Source of the DNA: a virus
DNA: 64,000 bases
IMG/VR virus record: IMGVR_UViG_3300030202_003282
Span: 1-64,000 of that record
Reading direction: 5' to 3' (one strand)
Shown one piece after another: positions 1 through 9,600 of the stretch. Within the stretch, counting starts at the first letter, position 1. Every line of letters begins with the position of its first letter. The notes under the pieces are model-generated. The model had not been told where the DNA came from and did no database searches. It saw only the letters and a program-made list of their open reading frames with translations. Both the position numbers and the translations under genes were made by a program.

Positions 1-2
1 AC

Positions 3-320
3 TTACACACTAATGATATTGAGAATCCATTAATTGATGGAAGACCATTAAGCTCATTTAGCTTTATCATTTTTGATGTTACAGATGAAGGAAATGACAA
101 CATTTTCTTATTAAAACTTAACTGGGATAATCAACTTAAATGGTTCTACCAAAATGGTACTATGGACTATATGGGAAGAACGCAAGGTTTTGCATCAACT
201 GGACAGTTTAATGGATATAGAGTTTATATGACTCAAACCATGCCAGCTGTATGGGTGAAGGATCCAACTAAAGTGTTAAAAATTGTAATGAGAAATCCAG
301 TTACTGGAGGATCATTCTAA
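3..320 (+). CDS. Probable major capsid protein, C-terminal part (5' end outside window)
   Basis: The open frame enters from the left edge and runs 105 codons to a TAA at 318-320. The visible part is beta-rich and aromatic, with the segment GYRVYMTQTMPAVWVKDPTK near the end and the C-terminus MRNPVTGGSF. I do not recognise a diagnostic motif. The call rests on position: in crAss-like phages the capsid gene precedes the auxiliary capsid, neck and tail genes, and this gene is followed at once by a strong intrinsic terminator, as expected for a highly expressed capsid gene. It could instead be another abundant head or tail protein. Confidence 0.4.
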   Translation, partial: LHTNDIENPLIDGRPLSSFSFIIFDVTDEGNDNIFLLKLNWDNQLKWFYQNGTMDYMGRTQGFASTGQFNGYRVYMTQTMPAVWVKDPTKVLKIVMRNPVTGGSF

Positions 321-329
321 ATAATTAAC

Positions 330-358
330 GGGAGGGGATTATTCTCCTCCCATTTTTT
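330..358 (+). terminator. Intrinsic terminator after the probable capsid gene
   Basis: A nine-pair GC-rich stem (330-338 with 343-351, one G-T wobble) with a four-base TTAT loop is followed by a run of six T (353-358). It lies ten bases after the stop codon of the upstream gene and about 20 bases before the next start. It could end or attenuate capsid transcription. Confidence 0.85.
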
Positions 359-378
359 AACCCTTTAAATAAAATAAA

Positions 379-1164
379 ATGGCAGAATCATGTAAAAAAA
401 GTCCAAGTAACTCAATTAAGGGTGGTGGACGTGGAAGAATAAAAAGAGGTGCTGGTGCAGCATTATCCAGAATACAGTTTACCAATGAAACAAGATTGGG
501 TGTTTGGGATTTAATTGTAGCATCAAGTTCTCAAGACGCATATAATAAAGGTGTTAGACCAGGTCAAGCTTGGCAGCTAGGAGTTGATATAGCATCAATT
601 TGTGAAGATCAATCAGGAGTATATTGCGATTTACAACCAATACCAGGAAATGTTAGTGTAATGGCTGATATTGAAGGTGATATTTATGCAGGAATGGCTT
701 TATCTCAAATTCTTGATGCTGAAGTAAAAGCATTAGGTGAAAAAATAAAAGCAATTATGGCACAAATAGAGGCTTGTGAAAAAGCAGAATGTTCTAAAGA
801 AGAAGTTGATGCTTTGAATAAAGAAAAAACAGAACTAGAAGAAGAACTGGATGTAGTTAAAGACAGAGCCGGTAATGTAAGTGATGTAGTTACACAAAAG
901 CAAAATTGTTGGGATGGAGTTTTATCCTTATACACGGCAGAAGCTCCTGGATTTCCAGGAGAACCTAAACGTGCTGGAACAATAAAACTTTTTCAACCAG
1001 CAGAAGAGGTGGAAAGTAAAGCTGCAGAGTCAGCAAAAGCTGCTCAAAGAATTGCAAAGAAAAAAGCAATGGGTGAAGATAAAGGTGAATTACCAATTTT
1101 TGGTGAACCAAGTGGACCAGGAGAAGCATTTGCAGAAGAAGAGGTGGTTAAAAAACCGTCTTAA
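379..1164 (+). CDS. Uncharacterised virion-type protein with basic N-terminus and coiled coil (261 aa)
   Basis: Not recognised by name. The first 25 residues are basic and Gly/Arg-rich (GGGRGRIKRGAG). Residues about 30-110 look globular. Residues about 112-165 form a charged heptad-like coiled coil (LGEKIKAIMAQIEACEKAE and following). A Lys/Ala-rich helix (about 215-230) and a Pro/Glu-rich disordered end follow. The position directly after the probable capsid gene suggests an auxiliary capsid or head protein, and the basic N-terminus could contact packaged DNA. The start ATG follows an A-rich leader (AAATAAAATAAA) with no Shine-Dalgarno sequence. Confidence 0.55.
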   Translation: MAESCKKSPSNSIKGGGRGRIKRGAGAALSRIQFTNETRLGVWDLIVASSSQDAYNKGVRPGQAWQLGVDIASICEDQSGVYCDLQPIPGNVSVMADIEGDIYAGMALSQILDAEVKALGEKIKAIMAQIEACEKAECSKEEVDALNKEKTELEEELDVVKDRAGNVSDVVTQKQNCWDGVLSLYTAEAPGFPGEPKRAGTIKLFQPAEEVESKAAESAKAAQRIAKKKAMGEDKGELPIFGEPSGPGEAFAEEEVVKKPS

Positions 1165-1185
1165 TTTTTGAATCTTAAACACTTT

Positions 1186-1205
1186 AGCTGGGGTAAAACC
1201 CAGCT
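1186..1205 (+). terminator. Possible weak terminator hairpin
   Basis: A perfect seven-base inverted repeat, AGCTGGG (1186-1192) and CCCAGCT (1199-1205), encloses a six-base loop 21 bases after the preceding stop codon. Only a broken T-rich stretch follows (TTTAGAAATATTTT), so termination may be partial. Confidence 0.5.
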
Positions 1206-1232
1206 TTAGAAATATTTTACAAATAAATTGCA

Positions 1233-1240
1233 TAAATTTG
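1233..1240 (+). promoter_or_regulatory. Possible Bacteroidota-type -7 promoter box
   Basis: TAAATTTG matches the Bacteroidota -7 consensus TAnnTTTG exactly and lies 36 bases before the ATG at 1277, after the hairpin at 1186-1205. I do not see a clear -33 partner, so this is a candidate only. Confidence 0.4.
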
Positions 1241-1276
1241 CAAGTATTAAGTTTCACTAATAAAAACCAATAAATT

Positions 1277-2290
1277 ATGAGTTATACAATTGTAGAAAAA
1301 TATAATAGCAGTAAAAAGAAAACCGTTGCTATTAGACCCTATTTTAATAAAAATAGAAATAATATGGGATTAGAAAATTATGGTATGTCTTTACATGAAG
1401 GTGTATACCATGAAGAATCTCTAGCATGTCTGGAAATAAATGGAATAAAAAGATATGTAACAGGATTAAATGAATTTGCTCCTGATGTTAAATTGTTACC
1501 TCCTGGTGAACAAGAAATAAAAGTAAAAGAAATTAGAAAAGCTGTTTGTCAACTTGAAAAAGAATTAGCAGCTAACGTTATTGATCCAGAAGATAAAGAT
1601 TTTTGGAATAAAGTAGAATTACTTAAACCAAATAATGATAAATTTTGGAGTAAAATTAGTTTAAGATGTGGAAATGATCCAGTTTATTTAGATCCAAGTA
1701 CAGATCCTTATGATCTTGTAAAATTATATGCAATTCATGCAGGAGGATTTTCAATGGTTGCTAAATCATTACAAGCAGCAAAAGATAAAAGTGTTCCTCC
1801 TAAATTTTATTTAGATCAATTAGAAGAAACTATTTCAACAAGAACTGAATATAGTAAATTAAGAAACAAAGCCCTTGTAGAATTACAAAATCTATATGAT
1901 ACAAATACAACAAAATTATTATATGTTGCTAAAATTGTAGATACAGACAGCACACAATATATTAAGTCTACACCAAATGACATTCTATATGAGAATATGG
2001 ATCTTTTTATTAATGGAGATGGATCTGAGGGAAATAAAAAAAGAGCAGCTAAATCTTTCTTAGAAGTTTCTAAAGATACTATGGAAAATATTAAAATAAG
2101 AGCTTTAGTAAAAGATGCTTTATTTTATAGATATATTACTACTAAATCAAATGGTTGGATTGAAACAACTGATGGTAGTATAAAATTAGGAAAAAAGCCA
2201 ACAGAAGTTTTAGAATTTTTAAAAAATCCTGAAAATGAAGAAACCTTAATGACTTTAATGTCAAAAGTAGAACAATACTGGAAAGCTTAA
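1277..2290 (+). CDS. Uncharacterised structural-block protein (337 aa)
   Basis: Not recognised. It is a soluble, largely alpha-helical protein without membrane segments or obvious catalytic motifs. The N-terminal 70 residues are basic then mixed (NKNRNNMGLENYGMSL). The middle and C-terminal parts are rich in charged helices, and Trp recurs in the phrases DFWNKV, DKFWSK and the terminal EQYWKA. It sits three bases upstream of a putative neck ring gene, so the two are probably co-translated. By position it may be a head-completion, scaffold-like or neck-associated protein. The segment HEGVYHEES resembles a metalloprotease motif but has the wrong spacing. Confidence 0.5.
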   Translation: MSYTIVEKYNSSKKKTVAIRPYFNKNRNNMGLENYGMSLHEGVYHEESLACLEINGIKRYVTGLNEFAPDVKLLPPGEQEIKVKEIRKAVCQLEKELAANVIDPEDKDFWNKVELLKPNNDKFWSKISLRCGNDPVYLDPSTDPYDLVKLYAIHAGGFSMVAKSLQAAKDKSVPPKFYLDQLEETISTRTEYSKLRNKALVELQNLYDTNTTKLLYVAKIVDTDSTQYIKSTPNDILYENMDLFINGDGSEGNKKRAAKSFLEVSKDTMENIKIRALVKDALFYRYITTKSNGWIETTDGSIKLGKKPTEVLEFLKNPENEETLMTLMSKVEQYWKA

Positions 2291-2293
2291 GAT

Positions 2294-2995
2294 ATGACTA
2301 ATGATGCACTACAAATAAAATTAAAGCAACGTCTAAATAAATTAGATAGTCAAGATTATGATAATATTGAATGTTGGCAAATAGTTGAAGCATTTAATAA
2401 AACTCAGCTTGAGTGGTGCAGAAGACAACTTCATGGTGGAAATCCATATAAAGAAGGAGATGAAATGTCAAAAAGAAGAATTGATGATTTACAAATTCTT
2501 CTTAATGAATTATCATTAACTGGAGTTGTTGAAGATAAATATTTTGAAGCAACAAATTTTCCTGCTAATTATTTAGAATATAAAAGAATAAGTACAGGAG
2601 CTGTTACAGATTGTTGTACTGATCCAAGATCAATGACTGTTTATTTAGCTGAAGAAGCAAATGTTAATTTGATTTTAAGAGATCCTTTAAAAAACCCAAG
2701 TTTTGATTGGGGAGAAACCTTTTGTACTCTTATAGATAATAATATAAGAATATATAAAACAGATTTTGATATAGCTAATCCTATTTTAACATATTATAGA
2801 AAACCTGTTTATATACAAATTTTAGGATGTGTAGATCCTTATACCGGACAACAAAGTCTCTTTGATATTGAATGTGAATTTAAAGATGACATTGTTGAAT
2901 TAATGTTAGATGAATGTGCTTCACTTATTGCTGGTGATATTAATGAAGTTAATCAATATTACCGTGGTACACAAAGTGCAGATAGATCTAACTAA
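2294..2995 (+). CDS. Putative neck ring/adaptor protein (233 aa)
   Basis: The protein starts with an amphipathic helix (DALQIKLKQRLNKLDSQDYD), has a beta-rich middle with a CVDPYTG turn, and ends in a helix of the type FKDDIVELMLDECASLIAGD followed by YYRGTQSADRSN. This architecture (helix, beta insert, long C-terminal helix with a flexible tail) fits head-tail adaptor and tail-tubular A-type proteins of podophages. The C-terminal phrasing resembles ring proteins of crAss-like phages as I remember them. Two further candidates lie at 12686-13357 and 13934-14830, matching the several stacked neck rings of such virions. Assignment is by overall pattern, not by a catalytic motif. Confidence 0.6.
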   Translation: MTNDALQIKLKQRLNKLDSQDYDNIECWQIVEAFNKTQLEWCRRQLHGGNPYKEGDEMSKRRIDDLQILLNELSLTGVVEDKYFEATNFPANYLEYKRISTGAVTDCCTDPRSMTVYLAEEANVNLILRDPLKNPSFDWGETFCTLIDNNIRIYKTDFDIANPILTYYRKPVYIQILGCVDPYTGQQSLFDIECEFKDDIVELMLDECASLIAGDINEVNQYYRGTQSADRSN

Positions 2996-3016
2996 TATTA
3001 ATTTAAAATAACAAAA

Positions 3017-3181
3017 ATGGAAAAAGAACAATTAAATGGTTTAATTAGACATGCCTTAACTGTTGTTGGTGGTGCACTAGTAGCAAAAGGTATTTTAGAA
3101 GAAGAAATTATGTTAGATTGCATAGGCGCAGCAATGTCAGTTATTGGTATTGTTTGGTCTTTTGTAGCAAAGAAAAAATAA
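3017..3181 (+). CDS. Small membrane protein, Pam3-gp28-type holin candidate (54 aa)
   Basis: A 54-codon gene with an A-rich leader. The protein has a short polar N-terminus, a first hydrophobic helix (LTVVGGALVAKGIL), a charged turn (EEEIMLD) and a second hydrophobic helix (CIGAAMSVIGIVWSFV), ending in KKK. The pattern LIRHALTxxGG...LVAKGxL...GxxWS with a lysine tail resembles the Pam3-gp28 family of putative phage holins. Holins of this type make inner-membrane lesions that release an endolysin. No endolysin is adjacent, and the only muralytic domain seen is in the giant protein at 21773-28129. Another small membrane role is possible. Confidence 0.65.
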   Translation: MEKEQLNGLIRHALTVVGGALVAKGILEEEIMLDCIGAAMSVIGIVWSFVAKKK

Positions 3182-3209
3182 TATAATATTATTCTTTTAT
3201 TTACAAAAA

Positions 3210-3231
3210 TTTTTGTATATTATTACTGTAA
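3210..3231 (+). promoter_or_regulatory. Recurrent late-promoter-like box TTTTTGTATATTA
   Basis: TTTTTGTATATTATTACTG lies about 55 bases before the ATG at 3283. The same TTTG-TATATT core occurs upstream of the genes at 4667, 6679, 10875 and 28175 and is therefore a candidate phage promoter element. The TTTG part resembles the Bacteroidota -7 box. The transcription start is not known. Confidence 0.55.
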
Positions 3232-3282
3232 CAATATGTTACACAAACTTTTATTTATTTATAACAATTAAAAACAAAAAAA

Positions 3283-4536
3283 ATGGCTTATTTTAATCAT
3301 GCTTTTAAAAAAGCATTTCTAGCAAAAAAAGTGGCTTCAGATGGTTTGCTTAGTGCAGACGTACCTGCAGGTCAAATTGCTTTTGCTAAGCAATTACCGG
3401 CTGGTTTAACTACCTCCGGAATTAGTAGTTCAATGATGACTATAGTACAAGGATCTTATGCTCCTGCTGACAAGATTGGAAACAATCCTGGTCACGGTGG
3501 ATATAAAGAATCTGTAAAATCTAAAGGTATTAATCCAAAATATATCAGCAGATTGTGGAAATCAGAATGTTGTGATGCAGCTCCTTCTACAATTGTAGTT
3601 GATGCATGCGGTGCATGCTTTAAATGTGACGAAACATATTTTGGAAGAATGGATGTTAAAGGTTCACCTGCATTAAGATTTTTAAATCACAATGCTTATG
3701 GAGATACTGACAGTGGAGGAGTTTGCTGTGATGCTTCTAATTCAACAACAGTAGCTCTAGTTGATTACGTTGATCCTAGTTTAGTATTAGCTAAATTAGC
3801 TTTAGGATTAGTAGAAAATCCAGTTTTAGCTCCATTTATTTCTGTAGTAGTTGAATACTCTATTGATGGTGGTACTACTTATGTAGCAATTCCAAATGAA
3901 GATTTAGCTACATATGCTGGTCAAACTTTTGGATCAAATGTAGATGATAACTGTGGTAGAATTACTATTACCGGTGCATATGTAGATACTAAATTTGGTA
4001 ACTGTTCATTTGATACTAGAGATCATTACAATGTTGAACCAGTTCAATTATACTTTGATCTTAAAGATGAAAGTGGAAATCCTTGTGATGTTAAATGTGC
4101 AAGTATTACAAGAACAAACGGAACAACTCAACAAACTCATGGTGATACTGTATTAAGAGATATCTTAATGACAGAATCTTACAGACAATCTCCTTACAAC
4201 CAAGGAAATAAAGACTCTGCAAGAATCCGTGAAATTGAAGGGTCTTCTGCAATAGTAGATGCAGTTCCTAGGTTTGATGCTAATGGAGATGCAATTCTTT
4301 ATACATCATATAATATCTTACATTCTATTCCAAGGTTAAACAACCCTACTGGAGTATTTGATAATGATCAATATCACTTAGTAATTTACGTTGCATGTGA
4401 TGATACTGCACTTCAAACACAATTAGATGAAATGTTTGATGAGTTATCAAATACTATTACACTAGGAGAATTTCCAGTAAAGTTTGAAAAAGGAATTGAT
4501 GCTTGTGCAACCTCTTACACACCAGGTCCAGCATAA
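3283..4536 (+). CDS. Cysteine-rich major structural protein, unknown class (417 aa)
   Basis: The gene has its own promoter-like box and its own strong terminator, so it is an isolated transcription unit and probably abundantly expressed. The N-terminus (MAYFNHAFKKAFLAKK) is a short amphipathic helix. Cysteine clusters occur at about residues 88-115 (CCDAAPSTIVVDACGACFKC) and 145-150 (GVCCD), suggesting a metal site or disulfides. The remainder is beta-rich and ends with a helix around LQTQLDEMFDELSN. The layout suggests a tail tube, sheath-like or abundant decoration protein, but I cannot name the family. I see no membrane segment or enzyme motif. Confidence 0.55.
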   Translation: MAYFNHAFKKAFLAKKVASDGLLSADVPAGQIAFAKQLPAGLTTSGISSSMMTIVQGSYAPADKIGNNPGHGGYKESVKSKGINPKYISRLWKSECCDAAPSTIVVDACGACFKCDETYFGRMDVKGSPALRFLNHNAYGDTDSGGVCCDASNSTTVALVDYVDPSLVLAKLALGLVENPVLAPFISVVVEYSIDGGTTYVAIPNEDLATYAGQTFGSNVDDNCGRITITGAYVDTKFGNCSFDTRDHYNVEPVQLYFDLKDESGNPCDVKCASITRTNGTTQQTHGDTVLRDILMTESYRQSPYNQGNKDSARIREIEGSSAIVDAVPRFDANGDAILYTSYNILHSIPRLNNPTGVFDNDQYHLVIYVACDDTALQTQLDEMFDELSNTITLGEFPVKFEKGIDACATSYTPGPA

Positions 4537-4565
4537 GTAATTGAATACAATTAACTTTAAATAAT

Positions 4566-4601
4566 AAAGGGTGGGATTTTTTTCCTGCCCTTTTTATTTT
4601 C
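4566..4601 (+). terminator. Intrinsic terminator after the 417-aa structural gene
   Basis: An 11-pair stem (4566-4576 with 4583-4593; two adjacent G-T wobbles) with a T6 loop runs into TTTTTATTTT. It lies 30 bases after the stop codon and is directly followed by a promoter-like box, marking a transcription-unit boundary. Confidence 0.88.
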
Positions 4602-4613
4602 TATTCTTCAGTA

Positions 4614-4633
4614 TTTTTTGTATATTATTTATG
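4614..4633 (+). promoter_or_regulatory. Recurrent late-promoter-like box
   Basis: TTTTTTGTATATTATTTATG lies just after the terminator and about 35 bases before the ATG at 4667. It shares the TTTG-TATATTA core with the other boxes. Confidence 0.55.
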
Positions 4634-4666
4634 TAATATATTATTACCTACAAAAAATTTTATAAA

Positions 4667-5221
4667 ATGGCAAATAAACATATTTTAAGCTTGGAGGTTC
4701 AACCAGTTGCCAATTGTGAAATATTAAGTATAAAAGATACTTCACAATATACAGATGATTTGGCCATTGATTGTCCTGAATTATTAATTACTACTCCCGG
4801 TTTTAATTCTCCAACATTAATAAAAGTTCAACCATATTTTGATTTAAATTTAAGTTCTTGTGCATTAGCATTACAAACAGAACAATGTGGAACAACAAGA
4901 ACACATATCCCTGATGGTGTATATATAATTAGATATAGTGTTTCACCAAATGATAAAGCATATGTAGAATACAATCATTTAAGAGTAACAACTCTTTTAT
5001 CTTCTTATTATTCAAAATTATGTGAAATAGATGCATTACAATGTGAACCAGACAGAAGCAAAAGAGAAATTGTTTTAGAAATGAACTACATAAAAACTCT
5101 TATTGATGCTGCAGTAGCAAAAGTTGAATATTGTCAAAGCCCAGATGCTGGAATGGATATTTATAATTTTGCAAAAAAGAAATTAGAAAAAATAACATGT
5201 TCTACAGCATCATGTTGTTAA
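4667..5221 (+). CDS. Cysteine-rich tail/fibre-cassette protein (184 aa)
   Basis: Beta-rich N-terminal half with the phrases HILSLEVQP, SIKDTSQY and IPDGVYIIRYSVSPND. The C-terminal half is helical, from LRVTTLLSSYYSKLCEIDAL to NFAKKKLEKITC, ending CSTASCC. Nine or more cysteines are spread through the chain. It resembles a small protein I associate with tail-fibre cassettes of large aquatic Bacteroidota phages; this is from memory, not from a search. It begins a unit with the zinc-ribbon and coiled-coil proteins downstream and so probably belongs to the tail tip or fibre assembly. Confidence 0.5.
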   Translation: MANKHILSLEVQPVANCEILSIKDTSQYTDDLAIDCPELLITTPGFNSPTLIKVQPYFDLNLSSCALALQTEQCGTTRTHIPDGVYIIRYSVSPNDKAYVEYNHLRVTTLLSSYYSKLCEIDALQCEPDRSKREIVLEMNYIKTLIDAAVAKVEYCQSPDAGMDIYNFAKKKLEKITCSTASCC

Positions 5222-5239
5222 ATTTTTAAAACCAATAAA

Positions 5240-5455
5240 ATGAAAAGCGGTACTAGTTGTGCAAGTTGTGGAAAAAAGTTTACATGCAATTGTCAAAAAG
5301 CAGTAGCTACAAATGGAAAAACAGTATGTAAAAGTTGCAAAAATAAGTATAACAGTAAAAAAATTATGGTGCAAAAAGGTAGTAATGGAAGAAACAGAAC
5401 ACGTAATTTACAAAACACTATTAATAAAGCACAAAGAAATCTAAACAGATCTTAG
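5240..5455 (+). CDS. Small zinc-ribbon-like basic protein (71 aa)
   Basis: The N-terminal 40 residues hold CxxC...CxC...CxxC: CASC, CNC and CKSC, with spacing typical of a structural zinc site. The C-terminal part is strongly basic (Lys, Arg, Asn-rich), ending QRNLNRS. It could bind nucleic acid or act as a small assembly or chaperone factor for the neighbouring fibre proteins. It lies 18 bases after the preceding stop and ends with TAG, 10 bases before the next start. Confidence 0.6.
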   Translation: MKSGTSCASCGKKFTCNCQKAVATNGKTVCKSCKNKYNSKKIMVQKGSNGRNRTRNLQNTINKAQRNLNRS

Positions 5456-5465
5456 ATAAAAAGTA

Positions 5466-6572
5466 ATGGAAGAAGAAAAATTAATTAAGCAAATTAAAAC
5501 TGAACAAAAGTTTGCAGATGTTGCTCATAAAAGCTTTAGAGAAAGTAAATATGGAATAACATCTTGTTGCCCATTTGATTTAGATAACATTGCAATTAAA
5601 AAATATTTATGCAATTGGCAACTATTAAAAAATAATGTACCAGCTGCAATTATTTCTTTATCCAGTGAGATTTTTGAACCGTCTGGACCCATTGATCCAT
5701 GTACAGATACTAACGCCCCATATTGGTGTGTAGAATGTGGATATGTTGAACCACCAAATGCTGAAAAATTATTAAATGAACTTAAAGAATTACAAAATAA
5801 ACTTATTGATCTTGAATCAGAAATCTCTGTTTTAACTTTAAATTTAGAAGAAAAAAATAAAGAATTAGAAGTATTTATTCAATTACAAAATGAATTGCAA
5901 GCTCAACAAGATGCTTTGCAAACTGAATTAAATGTTTTACAACAATCTCAAGCTATATTAGTTGAACAATATAATAATTTAAATTGTGAAGAGGATCCTA
6001 AAAACCCAGCATGTCAAGCATTAATGGTACAAATAAAAGATTTAGATGCACAAATACAAGCTTTAACTGATCAATTAAAAGATATACAGTCAGAAATTAA
6101 AAAGATAAATGAATCTATTAACAATCTTCAATTAGATATTCAAGAAATAATAAATAATTTAGCAGAATTAAATGCAACACTAAGTACTGTACTATTACAA
6201 ATTCAACTTATAGAGGAACAATTTTGTGATGATTCAGAATGCATTATAATAGAAGTTTTAGATACTAATGGAAATCCTGTAAGTAATTATCCTTTAGTAA
6301 TTAATGGGGGAAATGTAGGTGTAACAGATATTGATGGAATGTTGGTTTATTCAATACCTAATGCATCAATAGAAACTAATCATACATTACAAATATGTTA
6401 TTGTTTTACAACTGAAGGAAATTGTAGACAACAACATATAACAATAACAGTTCAAGCAGATGACTGTGCTCCAACATGCACTAAACCAACACCTGTATGT
6501 ACAGATGTAATAATATCTGAAACAATTATAGGAATAATGAAAGCTCCAACAGGTAAACCTCCAAGAGCATAA
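5466..6572 (+). CDS. Coiled-coil fibre/adaptor protein with Ig-like C-terminal domain (368 aa)
   Basis: Residues 1-70 form a compact N-terminal domain with a double cysteine (SCCPFDLDN) and CNWQ. Cysteines at 79-95 (PYWCVECGY) lead into a long uninterrupted coiled coil, about residues 100-255, rich in Leu, Gln, Glu and Ile heptads and broken once by a small cysteine loop (NCEEDPKNPAC). Residues about 258-335 form a beta-sandwich of the Big_1/carboxypeptidase-regulatory type (VLDTNGNPVSNYPLVINGG, then VTDIDGML). The end is Pro/Cys-rich. The order of anchor, shaft and beta domain is typical of a trimeric fibre or connector. The receptor is unknown. Confidence 0.6.
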   Translation: MEEEKLIKQIKTEQKFADVAHKSFRESKYGITSCCPFDLDNIAIKKYLCNWQLLKNNVPAAIISLSSEIFEPSGPIDPCTDTNAPYWCVECGYVEPPNAEKLLNELKELQNKLIDLESEISVLTLNLEEKNKELEVFIQLQNELQAQQDALQTELNVLQQSQAILVEQYNNLNCEEDPKNPACQALMVQIKDLDAQIQALTDQLKDIQSEIKKINESINNLQLDIQEIINNLAELNATLSTVLLQIQLIEEQFCDDSECIIIEVLDTNGNPVSNYPLVINGGNVGVTDIDGMLVYSIPNASIETNHTLQICYCFTTEGNCRQQHITITVQADDCAPTCTKPTPVCTDVIISETIIGIMKAPTGKPPRA

Positions 6573-6621
6573 AAAATGAAAAGATTAATACTACATATAG
6601 TAACTTGCTTGTTTGATAAAA

Positions 6622-6640
6622 CTTTTGTATATTATAATAG
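6622..6640 (+). promoter_or_regulatory. Recurrent late-promoter-like box
   Basis: CTTTTGTATATTATAATAG lies 39 bases before the ATG at 6679 and contains the TTTG-TATATTA core shared with four other genes. No terminator separates it from the upstream gene, so it is probably an internal promoter. Confidence 0.5.
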
Positions 6641-6678
6641 TGGTATGATAGAAAAAATAACTACAAAAAATTAAATAT

Positions 6679-9600
6679 ATGTTACCAGTTTCCGGAAATA
6701 ATAAACCTTGTTCACCAATTTCATCAAATTGTGTGGTTTGGCAAGGACCAGATTTACCTTGTATAGATTTATGTAATGGAGATACCATCAGTGATGTAAT
6801 AGCTAAATTAGCTGAAAAATTATGTGACCTTATTGATAGTAGTTGTTTATGTGAACCAGACATGTCCGATATTAAACTGGAATGTTTAGTAAATGTAAAT
6901 CCAAATGCAGAAACTGTACAAGAGATTATACAAGCTATTATAGATTATTTATGTACGTTAGGGCCCGGAGATGATAGCAAAATAACAGTACAATTACCCG
7001 CATGTTTACAATATACTGATGAAGCTGGAAATCCAGTAACTGTTCTTCCAATAGACCAATATGCTTTTTTACTTGCAAATAGAATATGTGATATCTTAAC
7101 TTCTATTGCAATTATTAATGAGCAACTTGCTGATCATGAAAATAGAATTGTTATACTAGAAAATTGTGTTTTGCCATGTGATGGTAGTGGTGGATCATCT
7201 TCTCAAATAATGTCTGTATGTATTAATGCTGGTAACTTAATTGATGCAGATGTTTTATTAGCAGGATTAGAGTCAGCATTTTGTTCTATAGTTGCTGCAC
7301 TAGGTGATGTTAATTTAATAGAAAATGCATATAATGCTCAATGTATATTTGCTAATACAGATCTTTTATCTGGTCAAGGTACATATGGTGGATTAACAGG
7401 ATGGCAAGCAAATAGTACATTAGCACAAACTACTCAAAACCAATGGTTAGTAATTTGTGATCTTTATAATGCAATAGAAAATATTCAAAATAATTGTTGT
7501 GATTCAAATTGTGATAGTATAATTTATGGATTTGTACCAAGTTCTACTGGTGGTGGCGGTGGAGCAAATTCAATACTTGTTAATTTTACTAGTACAACAA
7601 TTCCAGCAGGATGGACAGATTGTGGATCAACTGTAACAATTACAGATTCTAATGGTCAAAGCATTAGTCAAGGATTTAATGCATTAGTAGAACAAAATAA
7701 TAATGCTGGTTTATCAATTACTATATCATCATTAAATGTTGCAACAGCAGTGCAAGTAACTGTTGATTTTTGCTTAACAGATGGAACAGATACATGTCAA
7801 AATAGTTCTTCACAAACTGTAGCATTAGGATATGCTTGTCCACCTGTAACAATAGTTCCAGCCGGTGCAGGAACTAGTGCAGTTGCTACATGGAATAATC
7901 AAATAGGTGCAACAGCAAGTTATAATTTAACGGTAGAAACAACTACGGGAACACAAATTTGGACTTCAGGTCAACTAACCAGTCAACCACCAAATGTTTC
8001 AATTACAATTCCAAATTTAACACCCGCAACAAATTATGTAGCTGTATTAACATTAACAGTTAATGGTGTTGGTCAAACATGCCCTGGAGTAACATTTACA
8101 ACTGCAGGAAATGCTTGTACAGTTGTTCAAACAGATACTGTAGCAACAGGAGCATTTGGAGTAGGATATGTATATTTAGGAAGAGTATGTTTTGGAGATG
8201 CTTTTGATACTTATTATTATGATTCAGGATCAAATCAAATTATTAAAGAAAGTATTGCAGGACCATGTCCAGGAGGCTTTCCAAATGATATACAATTACC
8301 AATTAATGGTGCATCTGCTGCAGTTATTTATTCACCAGGTACATTAATGGCTGGAGCTCAGGATAAATTTATATATCCTGATCTAGATTGTGAAGGTACA
8401 ATATATACTTTTCCTGCAGTTGGAGTTCAAGGCTGTTGGATATATATAGGACAACAAGTTATAGGAACCACTACATATTATGCGTATACATATTGGGATA
8501 TTGCTGGTGGTAATGCACATAACGGCCCAGGAGCTATAGTATATTGTTGTGAATGTCCATTATCATTATTAGGTCCACAAACTTTAAGATCAGTAAACGG
8601 AGCAGCAACTAATTTTACATTACCATTTATTTCAGGAGCTGTTAATCCTACATTTACAATCACTGTACCACCTACGCATGGAACATTAACACAACCAAAT
8701 GGCGTTAATGTACCAGATTTTATATATACACCAAATACTCCAAACTATAATGGTGTAGATACATTTACAATTGAATTAACAGATAGCTCTGGATTCTGTG
8801 TAGGAAATGATATATTACAATATGGTATTTATTTATTGGGTGGAACATCTGCAGGTAATAAAAGATTAGATACAAGTGTATATTCATTTATTGATACAAA
8901 CACAAAATCTCTAGCAGAAGCAACAAGTATTAAAGCAGGTTTAGAAACATGGTATGCAGAATATCAAGCATCATGTCCAAATAATACAGGTAATTTATAT
9001 ATTATTCCTGTAACTGATTCAAATTGGGTAAGTGCATATACAAAAGCTGTATGGGATGTTAATGCATCAGGAATTTTAGCAGCAGGTCCAGAATGGAATG
9101 AAATAAAAGTTTTACCTGATTCATGGACAGGTGCAGGTCCTGCAACCCCTCCAGATTCAGCATGGATTATAGCATTTTCAGATACACAGGCTGCAATACC
9201 ATTTCATCCAAATACATTAATAGAAGGATGGGGCTTTTTAAATACACTGCAACCTACACCTGAATATAAGACAGCATATGTAGAAGCATATGATCTTAAA
9301 AATAATACAGAAAATTCTGCTTGGGCAACAGCTCAAAATTTATCTGGAACACCAGCGTTTCCTGATGGTTATAATCTTACTTATTATCCAACAACTGTAG
9401 GAACAACAGGAAGTGATGCAGCTGCTTTATTAATGGCATTAGGTGCTTTAGAAGCAAGAATGATACCTCCAACTCAATGGGGATGGAATACAGCTGTTGA
9501 TTTAACTCCTTGGTTAATGCAAGGTATAGGAATATTAAACCCATATGAAGGTGCTGAAACAGGTGTGGTAGGTTTACAAATTGACCGTTTATTAGATTTA

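Noticed and set aside
1277-2290. HEGVYHEES as a metalloprotease motif
   Set aside because: The second histidine is one residue too far for HExxH, and no third ligand pattern follows.
6576-6674. A 32-codon frame just after the 368-aa protein
   Set aside because: It overlaps the promoter-like box at 6622-6640 and has no recognisable product, so I take this stretch as regulatory.
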